A stretch of 64,000 bases of DNA from Candidatus Methylophosphatis roskildensis (GTDB lineage Bacteria; Pseudomonadota; Gammaproteobacteria; Burkholderiales; Rhodocyclaceae), in the NCBI GenBank assembly GCA_016708905.1, contig JADJEV010000005.1, positions 124,001 to 188,000 of the forward strand. Reading direction: 5' to 3'. The notes below the pieces were generated by a model. That model did not search any database, was not told the origin of the DNA, and worked only from the letters and a program-made list of their open reading frames with translations. The number at the start of each line of letters is the position of its first letter. Within the stretch, counting starts at the first letter, position 1. A program made the position numbers and the translations under genes. Below, piece by piece: positions 48,945 to 58,617 of this stretch.

Positions 48945-50252
48945 TCACGACTCGAACGGATGGCGCAAGACGATCGTTTCCACCCGGTCCGGTCCGGTCG
49001 AGATCATGGCGACCGGTACGCCACACAAGGCCTCGATCCGCGTCAGGTAGGCGCGCGCTTCAGCCGGCAGATCCGCGTAGCGCTTGATGCCCACCGTGCT
49101 GCCCGTCCAGCCCGGCATGGTTTCATACACCGGTTCGCAACGCGCCACTTCATCGGCGCCCAGCGGCAAAAGATCAGTCCGCTGACCATCCAGCTCGTAG
49201 CCGACACATAGGTTCAGTTCGTCTATGCCGTCGAGCACGTCGAGCTTGGTGATGCACATGCCGGTGACGCCATTGATCTGATTCGAGCGGCGCAACGCCG
49301 CCGCATCGAACCAGCCGCAGCGTCGCGCCCGCCCGGTCACCGTGCCGCGTTCGTGGCCGACCGTCGACAAGTGGTGACCGACCGTACCTACGTCATCGAT
49401 CGGCAGTTCCGAGGGGAACGGCCCCGAGCCGACGCGCGTGGTGTACGCCTTGACGATGCCCAATACATAATGGAGCATGCCCGGCCCGACGCCAGACCCC
49501 GCGGCAGCCTGCCCCGCCACGCAGTTGCTCGAGGTGACGAACGGATAGGTGCCATGGTCGATGTCGAGCAAGGTGCCCTGCGCGCCTTCGAACAGCAGAT
49601 TCTGCCCGGCCTGGTTTGCGGCGTAGAGCGCGGCCGAGACGTCACCGACCATCGGCCTGATCCGTGGCGCAATCGCCATCACGTCGTCGAACGTCTTGCG
49701 GAAATCGACAGACTCGGCCTTCAGGTAGTTGGTCAGGACGAAGTTATGGTAATCGAGTAGCTCGCGCAGGCGCTCGGCAAACCGCTCCGGGTAGAACAGA
49801 TCCAGCACACGCAGCGCGCGTCGTGCGACCTTGTCCTCGTATGCCGGTCCGATACCCTTGCCGGTGGTACCAATCTTCGCGCCGCCACGTGCCGCCTCGC
49901 GCGCAAGGTCGAGCGCCTGATGATGCGGCAGGATCAAGGGACAGCCCTGGCTGACCTTGAGGCGCGAGCGCACCTCGATTCCGCCGGACTCCAGTCGGTC
50001 GATCTCGCTCAGCAGATGCGAGGCGTTGAGCACCACGCCATTGCCGATGTAGCAGGCTACGCCGTCGCGCATGATGCCGGATGGAATCAGGTTGAGCGCA
50101 TGCTTCTGCCCCTTGATCACCAGCGTGTGGCCGGCATTGTGACCGCCCTGGAAGCGCACCACACCCTGCGCATGATCGGTCAACCAGTCGACCACTTTGC
50201 CCTTGCCCTCGTCACCCCATTGCGTGCCGACGACGACCACGTTGCGTGCCAT
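48945..50252 (-). CDS. purA: Adenylosuccinate synthetase
   Basis: A 435-residue cytosolic enzyme joining IMP and aspartate with GTP to adenylosuccinate. Motifs: VVVGTQWGDEGKGKVVDWL (GTP loop), FQGGHNAGHTLVI (catalytic His), LLFEGAQGTLLDIDHGTYPFVTSSN, and GRARRCGWFDAAALRRS. Length normal. It follows hisZ by 3 bases, so hflX-hflK-hflC-DUF2065-hisZ-purA may form one transcription unit, as in many betaproteobacteria. Confidence 0.97.
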   Translation of the reverse strand: MARNVVVVGTQWGDEGKGKVVDWLTDHAQGVVRFQGGHNAGHTLVIKGQKHALNLIPSGIMRDGVACYIGNGVVLNASHLLSEIDRLESGGIEVRSRLKVSQGCPLILPHHQALDLAREAARGGAKIGTTGKGIGPAYEDKVARRALRVLDLFYPERFAERLRELLDYHNFVLTNYLKAESVDFRKTFDDVMAIAPRIRPMVGDVSAALYAANQAGQNLLFEGAQGTLLDIDHGTYPFVTSSNCVAGQAAAGSGVGPGMLHYVLGIVKAYTTRVGSGPFPSELPIDDVGTVGHHLSTVGHERGTVTGRARRCGWFDAAALRRSNQINGVTGMCITKLDVLDGIDELNLCVGYELDGQRTDLLPLGADEVARCEPVYETMPGWTGSTVGIKRYADLPAEARAYLTRIEALCGVPVAMISTGPDRVETIVLRHPFES

Positions 50253-50255
50253 GTT

Positions 50256-51413
50256 CTACTCTCCCTCGAGCGGTTCGACGCACCAGCGCCCGCCGCGCAA
50301 CACAAGCTGACGATCGCATCCGGCTTCGGCCCACGTTCCCTCGTGGCCCGACAGGGCAAGCACCACGATCTCTCCGTTCGCGCGCAGATCGGCAACTGCG
50401 TCCTTCAGCGCACCGGATGTGTCGGCCGGCGCCAGGATGGCCTTGCGCTCGGCCGGCCAGTCGACCAGCCGCGCCAGTTCCCGCAGATCCAGGCTGAAGC
50501 CGGTGGCCGCCCGACCGCGGCCGAAGGCTTTCCCGACTCGATCGTAGCGACCGCCGAGCGCAAGCGCGGCCGGATGCGCGTCACAATATGCAGCGAACAC
50601 CACGCCGCTGTGGTAGTTGAAGCCGCGCAGATCCGCAAGATCGAAGGAAATCGGCAGGCCGGCCAGCGAGTCGGCGAGTCCGCGCAGATCGGCCAGGGCC
50701 GCGACCACCTCCGCCGTCTGCGGCAACCGCCCAGCGGCACGATCGAGCACCTCCGTCCCGCCGTAAAGTTCGGGCAGAGCCAGTAGCGCCGAGCGTACCG
50801 GCTCGGCCACGCTGTCCACGCGCAGCCGCAGGCCCGGCATGTCCTTGGCCTGGAGCAACGCGAACAGCTCCTCCTCCAGATCGGGCGCGAGGCCGGCCTG
50901 CGCCAGCAGGGCTCGGAACAAGCCGACATGCGATACATCGATTCGCGACGCAGCCACGCCGGCGATCTCGAGCGAGCGAGCAAGCAGCCGAACGATCTCG
51001 GTATCCGCCTCCAGCCCGGCGTGACCGTAGATCTCGGCGCCGAGCTGCAAGGGTTCGCGCGTGCCAAGCAGCATGCGGGGCAAGGTATGCAGCACGCTGC
51101 CGCAATAGCACAGCCGCGCGACGCCGCGACGGTTTAACAGATGCGCATCGATGCGTGCCACCTGGGGCGTGATGTCGGCGCGGACACCCATCATCCGCCC
51201 GGACGCCTGATCGATCAGCTTGAACGTGGACAGGTCGAGATCCCGGCCGCTGCCAGTGAGCAGCGAATCGAGATACTCGAGCAGAGGCGGTGCGACAAGC
51301 TGATAACCATGCAGTTCGAAGGCATCGAGCAGCGCGCGGCGCAGGGCTTCTATGCGACGAGCCTCGGCAGGCAACACATCCTCGATCGATTCGGGCAGTA
51401 CCCAGCGCTGCAT
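50256..51413 (-). CDS. hisZ: ATP phosphoribosyltransferase regulatory subunit HisZ
   Basis: A 385-residue paralogue of histidyl-tRNA synthetase without synthetase activity. It is the regulatory partner of the short form of HisG in histidine synthesis. Class II aaRS-like blocks: MQRWVLPESIEDVLPAEARRIEALRRALLDAF, FKLIDQASGRMMGVRADITPQVARIDAH, and FNYHSGVVFAAY, but the histidine-binding and tRNA-binding parts are reduced and the C-terminal anticodon domain is missing. The true HisS is at 58604-59911. 17 bases separate it from the DUF2065 gene. Confidence 0.93.
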   Translation of the reverse strand: MQRWVLPESIEDVLPAEARRIEALRRALLDAFELHGYQLVAPPLLEYLDSLLTGSGRDLDLSTFKLIDQASGRMMGVRADITPQVARIDAHLLNRRGVARLCYCGSVLHTLPRMLLGTREPLQLGAEIYGHAGLEADTEIVRLLARSLEIAGVAASRIDVSHVGLFRALLAQAGLAPDLEEELFALLQAKDMPGLRLRVDSVAEPVRSALLALPELYGGTEVLDRAAGRLPQTAEVVAALADLRGLADSLAGLPISFDLADLRGFNYHSGVVFAAYCDAHPAALALGGRYDRVGKAFGRGRAATGFSLDLRELARLVDWPAERKAILAPADTSGALKDAVADLRANGEIVVLALSGHEGTWAEAGCDRQLVLRGGRWCVEPLEGE

Positions 51414-51430
51414 GTCGACGGCTCAACTAT

Positions 51431-51613
51431 TCATTTGACAAGGAACAGCAGGCCGAGTCCGATCAGCATGGACGTCAGTCCGAAGAAACGCAACTGGCCA
51501 TCGGCCATCTCGGTAATCCGGCGAAACGTCTCGCGCCATACCTTCGGCGCGACGAAGGGCAGCAGCCCTTCGAGCACCAGCATCAGCGCGAACGCGGCCA
51601 GCAGACTGGTCAC
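51431..51613 (-). CDS. DUF2065 small membrane protein
   Basis: A 60-residue protein with two membrane helices (LLAAFALMLVLEGLLPFV and FFGLTSMLIGLGLLFLV) separated by a WRETFRRITEMADGQLR loop, the typical YjeT/DUF2065 pattern. The start is GTG at 51613, overlapping hflC by 4 bases. It is regularly found after hflC; function unknown. Confidence 0.9.
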   Translation of the reverse strand: MTSLLAAFALMLVLEGLLPFVAPKVWRETFRRITEMADGQLRFFGLTSMLIGLGLLFLVK

Positions 51614-52494
51614 TTCGGCTTGCCGAACGGCGCGCCCGAACCTTTCAGATACTTGAAGAAATCGCTGCTCGGCTCGAGCACCAGCAAGTCGGACTTGCTG
51701 CGAAAACTGTTCCGATAGGCGTCGAGGCTGCGGTAGAAGGCATAGAACTCGGCGTTCTGTCCGAAAGCATTGGCATAGATGGCGGTCGCCTTGGCGTCGC
51801 CCTCGCCCTTGATGCGCTGCCCATCGCGGTAGGCTTCGGCGACGATGATTTCGCGCTGCTTGTCGGCATCGGCGCGAATCTTTTCGGCTTCCGCTGCGCC
51901 CTGCGAGCGCAGTTCATTGGCCACGCGCTTGCGCTCGGCCTCCATCCGCCGATAGACCGACTCGGACACCTCGAGCGGAAGATCGACGCGCTTGAGCCTG
52001 ACATCGATGACCTCCGCGCCGATCTTGCGGGCATCGGCATCGGCCTTGCTGCGCATCTGCTCCATGATCTGATCGCGCTCGCCCGAAACCACATCATGCA
52101 CGGTCCGTTTGCCGAACTCTTCGCGCAGGCTGGCATTGACGGCCTGGGTCAGGCGGATCTGTGCCCGCGCCTCGTCGCCGACCGAGAGGTAGTACTGGGT
52201 GACATCGATGATCCGCCACTTGACGAAGGAATCGACCAGCACGTTCTTCTTCTCGCTGGTCAGAAAACGTTCCGGTTCGGGCGACTCGAAGGTCAGGATG
52301 CGTTTGTCGAACACGCGCACGTTCTGGATCAGCGGCCACTTCACGTGCAGACCGGGCTCGCTCACGACTTCCTTGATCTCGCCCAACTGGAACACCATGG
52401 CAACTTGCCGCTGATCGACCGTAAACAGCGACATCGATGCGACGATCAGCGTGGTCAGCCCGAGGCCGGCAAACAGAGCTAGTTTTTCTTGCAT
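51610..52494 (-). CDS. hflC: HflC subunit of the FtsH modulator complex
   Basis: A 294-residue SPFH/prohibitin-domain protein anchored in the inner membrane by one N-terminal helix (about 5-24), facing the periplasm. With HflK it forms a cage around FtsH. Motifs: FTVDQRQVAMVFQLGEIKEVV, GLHVKWPLIQNVRVFDKRI, GAEVIDVRLKRVDLPLEVSESVYRRMEAERKRVA (in parts) and the helical GEGDAKATAIYANAF. A GGAGAG ribosome binding site lies just before the ATG. 13 bases after hflK. Confidence 0.95.
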   Translation of the reverse strand: MQEKLALFAGLGLTTLIVASMSLFTVDQRQVAMVFQLGEIKEVVSEPGLHVKWPLIQNVRVFDKRILTFESPEPERFLTSEKKNVLVDSFVKWRIIDVTQYYLSVGDEARAQIRLTQAVNASLREEFGKRTVHDVVSGERDQIMEQMRSKADADARKIGAEVIDVRLKRVDLPLEVSESVYRRMEAERKRVANELRSQGAAEAEKIRADADKQREIIVAEAYRDGQRIKGEGDAKATAIYANAFGQNAEFYAFYRSLDAYRNSFRSKSDLLVLEPSSDFFKYLKGSGAPFGKPK

Positions 52495-52507
52495 GTCATC
52501 TCTCCGG

Positions 52508-53767
52508 TCAGCGATCGCGCTGGCGCATGGCTTCGCGGGAACGGTAGTCCTCGCGCGAGCCGCTGGGCGGGACGTCGGCCTTCGGCGGCGCAACCTGCGG
52601 CTCGGGCAACTGAACCTGGGCGCGCTGGCCCAGCGGAACCTCCGACGGGGCGATCGACTGCGAGTTCTGCGCGGCGGCCGCGCCGGCCGACATCATCAGC
52701 TTGTCCAGAGGCAGGTAGAGGAGGTTTCCGCTGGAACGTGCATCGATCATGATCTTGCTCGAGTTGGACATGACCTGCTGCATCGTCTCGATATACATCC
52801 GCTGCCGCGTGACTTCCGGGGCCCTGCTGTATTCGGTCAGGACTTGCTTGAAGCGGCTGGCATCGCCGTCGGCGGTCGCCACGACCCGCTGCGAATACCC
52901 GTTGGCTTCCTCGATCAGCCGTGCCGACGTTCCCTTGGCCTTGGGTATCACGTCGTTGGCATAGGCCTGGCCCTCGCTCTTCTGCCGCTCGCGATCCTGA
53001 CCGGCCTTGACCGCATCGTCGAATGCGGCCTGCACCTGATCGGGCGGCTGGGCATTCTGCATCGTCACCTTGCTGATCTGGATGCCGGTCTGATAGCGGT
53101 CGAGGATAAGTTGCATCGCTTGCGCGGCGCGAGCGGCGACCTGTTCTCGCCCTTCGTAGAGCACGAAATCCATCTTGCTCTTGCCGACGATTTCGCGCAC
53201 CGCCGTCTCGGCAGCCTGGACCACGGCCTCGTCGGGACTGCGGTTGGTGAACAGGTAGTTCTTCGGGTCGTTGAGGATGTACTGCACCGCGAACTGGATA
53301 TTGATGATGTTTTCGTCGTCGGTCAGCATCAGCGCTTCCTTGAGCACCTTGTTGCCGCCGCGATAGCCGATCTCGACCGTGCGCACCCCTGTCAGATTGA
53401 CCAGTTCATGCGACTGGATCGGATAGGGCAGGCGCCAGCGCAGGCCGGGGTCAGTCGTTTCATTGTAGCGACCGAACTGAAGCACCACGCCGCGCTGGCT
53501 GGCATCCACAGTATAAAACCCGCTGGCAAGCCAGATCAGGAGTATGACGATGAGCAGCACCCCGATGCCGCCACCCATGTTGCGGAACGAGAACGGCGGC
53601 CGGTTGCCGGAATTGCCGCCTCCATCGGAACCTCCGCCCTTCCTGCCGAAGATGCCGGTAATGCGGCGGTTGACATCGCGCCAGAGTTCTTCGAGGTCGG
53701 GCGGCCCTTGATTCGAGCCACCCTTGTTGCCGTTGCCGCGGCCCCACTGCGGGTCGTTCAGGGACAT
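52508..53767 (-). CDS. hflK: HflK subunit of the FtsH modulator complex
   Basis: A 419-residue partner of HflC. N-terminal cytosolic part rich in Gly/Asn (MSLNDPQWGRGNGNKGG), one membrane helix (GIGVLLIVILLIWLASGFY), then the SPFH domain (VDASQRGVVLQFGRY, ETTDPGLRWRLPYPIQSHELV) and a helical region ending in a Pro/Gln/Arg-rich tail. ATG 53767 gives the family N-terminus. A GTG seven codons earlier has a better ribosome binding site (AGGAACAAA) and may be the true start. Confidence 0.94.
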   Translation of the reverse strand: MSLNDPQWGRGNGNKGGSNQGPPDLEELWRDVNRRITGIFGRKGGGSDGGGNSGNRPPFSFRNMGGGIGVLLIVILLIWLASGFYTVDASQRGVVLQFGRYNETTDPGLRWRLPYPIQSHELVNLTGVRTVEIGYRGGNKVLKEALMLTDDENIINIQFAVQYILNDPKNYLFTNRSPDEAVVQAAETAVREIVGKSKMDFVLYEGREQVAARAAQAMQLILDRYQTGIQISKVTMQNAQPPDQVQAAFDDAVKAGQDRERQKSEGQAYANDVIPKAKGTSARLIEEANGYSQRVVATADGDASRFKQVLTEYSRAPEVTRQRMYIETMQQVMSNSSKIMIDARSSGNLLYLPLDKLMMSAGAAAAQNSQSIAPSEVPLGQRAQVQLPEPQVAPPKADVPPSGSREDYRSREAMRQRDR

Positions 53768-53845
53768 GAGAAGTCTTCGAATGATCACTTTGTTCCTGGA
53801 GAAAAACGGGAGAGTTGTGGCGGATCTGTCGGCTGCCGACCCGAA

Positions 53846-55015
53846 TCAGGCTGCGGTTCTGACGATTCCTTCGATCTGTTCCGGCATTGGGCGAATCAGC
53901 AGGGTTTCCGCAATCGCCCCGCGCAAGAGGTCGACCCCCGAACCCGTTCGGGCGCTCAGTCGAACCCGAGTGATTTTACCATAGGCATCACGATCGACCC
54001 CCGGCGAACCGTTGGTCGCGTCCATCTTGTTCCAGACCACGATCTGCGGGACCGCGTCGGCACCAATTTCGGCCAACACGATGTTGACTGCTTCGGTCTG
54101 TTGATCGCGATCGGCACTGGCCGCGTCCACGACGTGCAACAAGAGATCGGCATTGGCAGTCTCTTCAAGCGTGGCGTGAAAAGCATCCACCAGCGAGTGC
54201 GGCAGATCCCGAATGAATCCGACGGTGTCTGACACCACCACCGTGCCGCCCCGCCCGTCGCCGCCCTGCGTCCCGTTGCCAAGGTAGCTCCGGCGCGATG
54301 TCGTGTCGAGCGTGGCGAACAACTGATCCGCCGCATACGCCCCGGCACGCGTCAGAGCATTGAACAGCGTCGACTTGCCGGCATTGGTATAGCCGACCAG
54401 CGAGACCGACGGCATCTCGTTGCGCCCCCGGGCGCGCCGGCGCACCGCGCGCTGCCGTTCCAGACGCGCGAGGCGCTCCTTCAAGAGCTTGACCCTTACT
54501 CCGAGCAGTCGCCGGTCGGTTTCGAGCTGCTTCTCGCCCGGTCCGCGCAGACCGATGCCGCCCTTTTGGCGCTCAAGGTGGGTCCAGCCGCGAACCAGAC
54601 GCGTCGACAAATGTTCCAGCTGAGCCAGCTCGACCTGCAGCTTGCCCTCGTGGCTGCTCGCACGCAACGCAAAGATGTCGAGGATCAGGGTATTCCGGTC
54701 GACGACGCGGCAGTTCAGTTCCCGTTCGAGGTTTCGCTGCTGCGCCGGCGAAAGCACATGATCAAAAATGACGAGCTCAGCCTCCCCGGCCGAAATCGAC
54801 TCGGCAATCTCGGCAACCTTCCCCTTGCCTGCGAACAGCGCCGGATCCGGTCTTTGACGACGTCCGCGGACAACTCCGACCACCCGCGCGCCAGCACTGG
54901 CGGAGAGCAATTCGAGTTCCGCGAGCCGCTCGTCCTGTGCCTCGACCCCGAAATCGAGATGCACGAGAACCGCCGCGTCCCCTGCCGAAGGACGCTCAAA
55001 CATGTCTCGGCTCAT
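53846..55015 (-). CDS. hflX: Ribosome-associated GTPase HflX
   Basis: A 389-residue GTPase that splits stalled 70S ribosomes under stress. N-terminal domain about 1-195 with LFAGKGKVAEIAE, FDHVLSPAQQRNLERELNCRVVDRNTLILDIFALRA (in parts) and GGIGLRGPGEKQLETDRRLL. G domain: G1 GYTNAGKSTLFNALT, G3 DTVGFIRDLPH, G4 NKMD and G5 SARTG. Lies 32 bases after hfq, as is usual. Confidence 0.96.
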   Translation of the reverse strand: MSRDMFERPSAGDAAVLVHLDFGVEAQDERLAELELLSASAGARVVGVVRGRRQRPDPALFAGKGKVAEIAESISAGEAELVIFDHVLSPAQQRNLERELNCRVVDRNTLILDIFALRASSHEGKLQVELAQLEHLSTRLVRGWTHLERQKGGIGLRGPGEKQLETDRRLLGVRVKLLKERLARLERQRAVRRRARGRNEMPSVSLVGYTNAGKSTLFNALTRAGAYAADQLFATLDTTSRRSYLGNGTQGGDGRGGTVVVSDTVGFIRDLPHSLVDAFHATLEETANADLLLHVVDAASADRDQQTEAVNIVLAEIGADAVPQIVVWNKMDATNGSPGVDRDAYGKITRVRLSARTGSGVDLLRGAIAETLLIRPMPEQIEGIVRTAA

Positions 55016-55047
55016 CGCGTGCCGACAAGGGCGCGCGACCCTCGGAA

Positions 55048-55290
55048 TCAGGAAGCTTCGCTGGCGTGATCGTGTGGAATGGTGACCGGACGCGCAGGCA
55101 CGACGGTCGAAATGGCGTGCTTGTACACCATCTGGGTGACAGTGTTCTTGAGGAGGACGACATACTGGTCAAAGGATTCGATCTGTCCCTGCAGCTTGAT
55201 GCCATTGACCAGATAGATGGAGACCGGCACATGTTCCCGGCGAAGCGTATTGAGGAACGGGTCTTGTAGCAATTGCCCCTTGTTGCTCAT
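55048..55290 (-). CDS. hfq: RNA chaperone Hfq
   Basis: An 80-residue Sm-like hexameric protein for small-RNA pairing and mRNA control. Sm1 motif FLNTLRREHVPVSIYLVNGIKLQGQIESFDQYVVLL (in parts) and Sm2 YKHAISTVVPARPV are complete. The C-terminal tail is short. A GAGGGG ribosome binding site precedes the ATG. The 163 bases up to der likely hold the hfq promoter; no clear hexamers were assigned. Confidence 0.97.
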   Translation of the reverse strand: MSNKGQLLQDPFLNTLRREHVPVSIYLVNGIKLQGQIESFDQYVVLLKNTVTQMVYKHAISTVVPARPVTIPHDHASEAS

Positions 55291-55453
55291 GGTTGCCCCT
55301 CGTTCTGTTCGAGTTGGTAATGTAATGTATTTTCAGTAGTGCTGCCACACGGAGGCCTTTGCTCTCGATGAGTACGGCTTTGTTTGACCGTCGGCGCGAA
55401 AAACGTTCCCGCAGCAAGCGAGGCTGCGCGTCACGGACACGCCGATTATGCGC

Positions 55454-56779
55454 CTACTTTTCGCTGGCGTAGGGATTGCGCGTGCTCTTCAGCTCCAGTC
55501 TCAGCGGCGTGCCCTGCAGCCTGAAGGCCTCCATGAAACTGCGCTCGAGGTAACGCAGGTAGGCTCCCGGCAAATGATCCAGGGCGTTGCCGTGAATCAC
55601 GATGACCGGCGGATTGGAGCCGCCCTGATGCGCATAGCGGGGCTTGGGGCGAAAGATCCCGTGCCGCGGCGGCGATTGCTTGGCTACCGCGGCCATCAGT
55701 GCGCGGGTCAGCTTGGGCGTCGGCAGCTTGATCATCGCCGCCGCATAAGCCCCATCCACCGATTTCATCAGCGCATTGATTCCCTCGCCATGTAACGCGG
55801 ACACGTAGTGCACCTTGGCGAACGAGAGGAAATGCAGCTTGCGCGCCAGATCGGCCCTGATTCTTTCGCGCACGTAGTCGTTCAGACCGTCCCACTTGTT
55901 GACCGCCACGACCAGTGCCCGGCCGGCCTCGAGGACGAAACCGGCGATATGGGCATCCTGGTCGGAGACCTCGGCTGCCGCATCGACCAGCAGAACCACC
56001 ACGTTGGCCTGCTCGATGGCCTGAAGTGTCTTGATGACGGAAAACTTCTCGACCGCCTCGAAGACCTTGCCGCGCCGGCGCAATCCCGCGGTGTCGATCA
56101 AGGTGTAATGCCGGCCGTTGCGCTCGAACGGCACGCTGATCGCGTCGCGGGTGGTACCGGGCATGTCGAACGCGATGACGCGCTCCTCGCCAAGCAGCGC
56201 GTTGACCAGCGTCGACTTGCCGACGTTCGGGCGTCCGACAATCGCCACCCGCGGTCCATCGCCCTGAGCTTCGTCGGCCTCATGCTCGGGAGAATCGGCC
56301 AGCGCGATCTCGATCAGCTCGCGCACGCCATCACCGTGCGCCGCCGATACCGGCATCGGCTCGCCACAAGCGAGTTCGTGAAACTCGGCGGAGACGATCT
56401 CCCGCCTCATGCCCTCGGCCTTGTTCACGACGAGGTGCAGCGGCCGCCCGATCCGTCGCAGTCGTTCGGCGATCGCCCTGTCATGGGGCGTCAGCCCCGC
56501 CCGGCCGTCGACGATGAACAGCACCGCATCGGCCTCGGCAATCGCCTGTTCGGCCTGCCTGGCCATCTCGTGCATGATCCCGTCCTTGGCAGCAGGATCG
56601 AAACCGGCGGTATCGACCACGATGAACGGCCGGTTGCCGAGACGGCCGACGCCGTACTGCCGGTCTCGGGTCAGTCCGGGCAGATCGGCGACCAGTGCAT
56701 CGCGGCTCCTGGTAAGGCGGTTGAACAGGGTCGACTTACCGACATTGGGGCGACCGACGAGAACCAGCGTGTGCTTCAA
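55454..56779 (-). CDS. der: Ribosome assembly GTPase Der (EngA)
   Basis: A 441-residue protein with two GTPase domains in tandem and a KH-like C-terminal domain; essential for 50S assembly. First domain: LVLVGRPNVGKSTLFNRLTRS, DTAGFDP and NKAEGM. Second: VAIVGRPNVGKSTLVNALLGEERVIAFDMPGTTRD (in parts), DTAGLRRRGK and NKWDGL. C-terminal: RYLERSFMEAFRLQGTPLRLE. The start is TTG at 56779 (KHTLVLVGRP), the only start that keeps the first G1 loop at the usual distance. Confidence 0.96.
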   Translation of the reverse strand: MKHTLVLVGRPNVGKSTLFNRLTRSRDALVADLPGLTRDRQYGVGRLGNRPFIVVDTAGFDPAAKDGIMHEMARQAEQAIAEADAVLFIVDGRAGLTPHDRAIAERLRRIGRPLHLVVNKAEGMRREIVSAEFHELACGEPMPVSAAHGDGVRELIEIALADSPEHEADEAQGDGPRVAIVGRPNVGKSTLVNALLGEERVIAFDMPGTTRDAISVPFERNGRHYTLIDTAGLRRRGKVFEAVEKFSVIKTLQAIEQANVVVLLVDAAAEVSDQDAHIAGFVLEAGRALVVAVNKWDGLNDYVRERIRADLARKLHFLSFAKVHYVSALHGEGINALMKSVDGAYAAAMIKLPTPKLTRALMAAVAKQSPPRHGIFRPKPRYAHQGGSNPPVIVIHGNALDHLPGAYLRYLERSFMEAFRLQGTPLRLELKSTRNPYASEK

Positions 56780-56806
56780 AATGGCCGTTTCATGGACAGG
56801 GGCGAT

Positions 56807-57952
56807 CTACTGGACGCTCAGTGCGAATAAATCGCCGCTGACGCACTGCACGAGGAAACTGGATTCCGAAAGCCGCACGAGGTCGGCACGAACACCCGAC
56901 GAATCGGCGACCAGGCGCGCGGCAAACTCGCCGTCGGCGCGGCGCAGCAGGTGCACCAGCCCCTTGGAATCGGCAACCGCGACATGCGCGCCGACTACCA
57001 GCGGTCGCGTCACGCCGCGCAACTGGAGCTTGTCCTGCTTCCAGATGCTCGCGCCGGTGTTGATGTCAAGCGCGTGCACCGCGCCCTTGTCGTCCGTTAC
57101 ATAGATCGCCTGTCCGTCGCTGTCCATGCCGGCGATGCTCGAAATCTCCCGCGTCCACAACGCATTGCCCGAGGCCGGATCGAAGCAGCCCAGGCGTCCC
57201 TGATAAGCGGCAGCACAGACCTGCCTGGGGCCGAGCACCGGCGCGCTGGTCACATCGGCGATGCGTTCGAGTTCGGTCGCGCCGCGCGGCAGCGCCACGG
57301 TCGCTTCCCACAGCGGACCGCCATTGGCAAGACTCAGCGCGAGCAACTTGCCGCCCGAGAACCCCGCCAGGGCAGCCTTGTCGAGAATCACCGGCCCGGC
57401 GATACTGCGCAGGGCCAGCGACGGCGTGGCGCGCTGATAGATCCACTTGCGCTTGCCGTCGGAGGGGTCCAGCGCGTGGATGCGGCTGTCCGAGGAGCGC
57501 ACCAGGACCACGTCGTCACCGACCGCCGGCGGAGCAAGGACTTCCGAGGAGACGCGAGACTCCCAGAGCGGCTTGCCATCGACGCCGAAGGCGCGAACCT
57601 CTCCCTTGGGTGAACCGACCACGACAAGCTTGTCACTGGCGCCAACGCCTCCTGAAATCTTCACCCCCGCGTCGAGCTTCCAGATCTGCCTGCCGCCATC
57701 GAGCCGCACGATGGTCCCATCGCGCCCCGCCGCATAAACGGTGTCGTCCACGCGCGCCGGCAGCAGAACATAATCGCCACTCTTGGGTACGCTGCCGCGC
57801 CAGACCGTCGTGACCTGTGCAGTAGCCTTGACCGGCGCCAGTTCCGGCAGTTTGACGCTCGAGGAAAACGGGTTGAGCTTGTCGATCGTCGAGCAGCCGG
57901 CGCCCACCCCGGCCAGCAACGCCAGCACGCCGGCCAACAGGTAGGATCTCAT
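56807..57952 (-). CDS. bamB: Outer membrane assembly lipoprotein BamB
   Basis: A 381-residue lipoprotein of the BAM complex. Signal peptide with lipobox at GAGC (Cys20). The rest forms an eight-bladed beta-propeller with PQQ-like repeats: VYAAGRDGTIVRLDGGRQIWKLD, GEVRAFGVDGKPLWESRVSSEVLAPPAV, RIHALDPSDGKRKWIYQ, GRLGCFDPASGNALWTRE and GAVHALDINTGASIWKQD. Start overlaps the yfgM-like stop by 4 bases; der follows after 27 bases. Confidence 0.94.
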   Translation of the reverse strand: MRSYLLAGVLALLAGVGAGCSTIDKLNPFSSSVKLPELAPVKATAQVTTVWRGSVPKSGDYVLLPARVDDTVYAAGRDGTIVRLDGGRQIWKLDAGVKISGGVGASDKLVVVGSPKGEVRAFGVDGKPLWESRVSSEVLAPPAVGDDVVLVRSSDSRIHALDPSDGKRKWIYQRATPSLALRSIAGPVILDKAALAGFSGGKLLALSLANGGPLWEATVALPRGATELERIADVTSAPVLGPRQVCAAAYQGRLGCFDPASGNALWTREISSIAGMDSDGQAIYVTDDKGAVHALDINTGASIWKQDKLQLRGVTRPLVVGAHVAVADSKGLVHLLRRADGEFAARLVADSSGVRADLVRLSESSFLVQCVSGDLFALSVQ

Positions 57953-58617
57953 GCCCCGACTCCGAGCGACTCGAGCTTCAACTGCAGTATCGCTTTCTGC
58001 CGCTCGTCGACAGCCCCGGCTGGGGCCGCCTTCGCGACCTCATCGAATTGCGCGATCGCCGCTTCATAGGATTTCTTCGCTTCGGCGCCCTTGCCCTGCA
58101 CGGCATGGATATCGCCGCGCATTTCATGGAAGCGCCCAGAAAAAGTCGGCGCCGGTTCGCGTTCGAGCAGCTTCAAGGCCTCGTCATAGGCCTTCTCGTC
58201 GAGCAGCAGGTTGGCCAGACGCAAGCGCGCGATGTCGCGCAGTTCAAGCTCGCCGGCATTTTCGGCCGCCCAGCCCAACTGCGCCTTGGCAGTCTTGACG
58301 TCGCCGCCTTCCGCCTGCAACCTGGCCGACATCAATACGGCGAGCACCGCGTGCGTGGTACCCGGAAATTTCTCGATCAGCACGCCGGCCTTCGCTGCGG
58401 CCGTCTTTGCGTCGTGTCCGCTGGCGGCCTTCTGGACTTCCGCCAGAATGCCCGATGCCTGCGCCGCCTGGTTGCGCTGGTACCAGTTCCACCCCTGCCA
58501 GCCGAAGACGGCGACCGCCGCGACCAGCAGGCCGGCCGTCACGGCGTTGCCGTAGCGCGCCCACCAGGCCTTGAGTTCGGATATCTGTTCCTGCTCTTCT
58601 AGGTCATAGACCGCCAT
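57949..58617 (-). CDS. YfgM-like TPR membrane protein
   Basis: A 222-residue inner-membrane protein with a short cytosolic N-terminus (MAVYDLEEQEQISELKAWW), one membrane helix (AVTAGLLVAAVAVFGWQGW) and a periplasmic helical TPR-like domain. It matches YfgM, a SecYEG-associated factor that works with periplasmic chaperones. Placement between hisS and bamB is the conserved gene order. The start overlaps the hisS 3' end by 14 bases. Confidence 0.92.
   Translation of the reverse strand: MAVYDLEEQEQISELKAWWARYGNAVTAGLLVAAVAVFGWQGWNWYQRNQAAQASGILAEVQKAASGHDAKTAAAKAGVLIEKFPGTTHAVLAVLMSARLQAEGGDVKTAKAQLGWAAENAGELELRDIARLRLANLLLDEKAYDEALKLLEREPAPTFSGRFHEMRGDIHAVQGKGAEAKKSYEAAIAQFDEVAKAAPAGAVDERQKAILQLKLESLGVGA

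Noticed and set aside
50256..51413. A second histidyl-tRNA synthetase gene
   Set aside because: It lacks the C-terminal anticodon-binding domain and synthetase signatures and is next to purA and hflC; this is HisZ, the regulatory subunit of ATP phosphoribosyltransferase.
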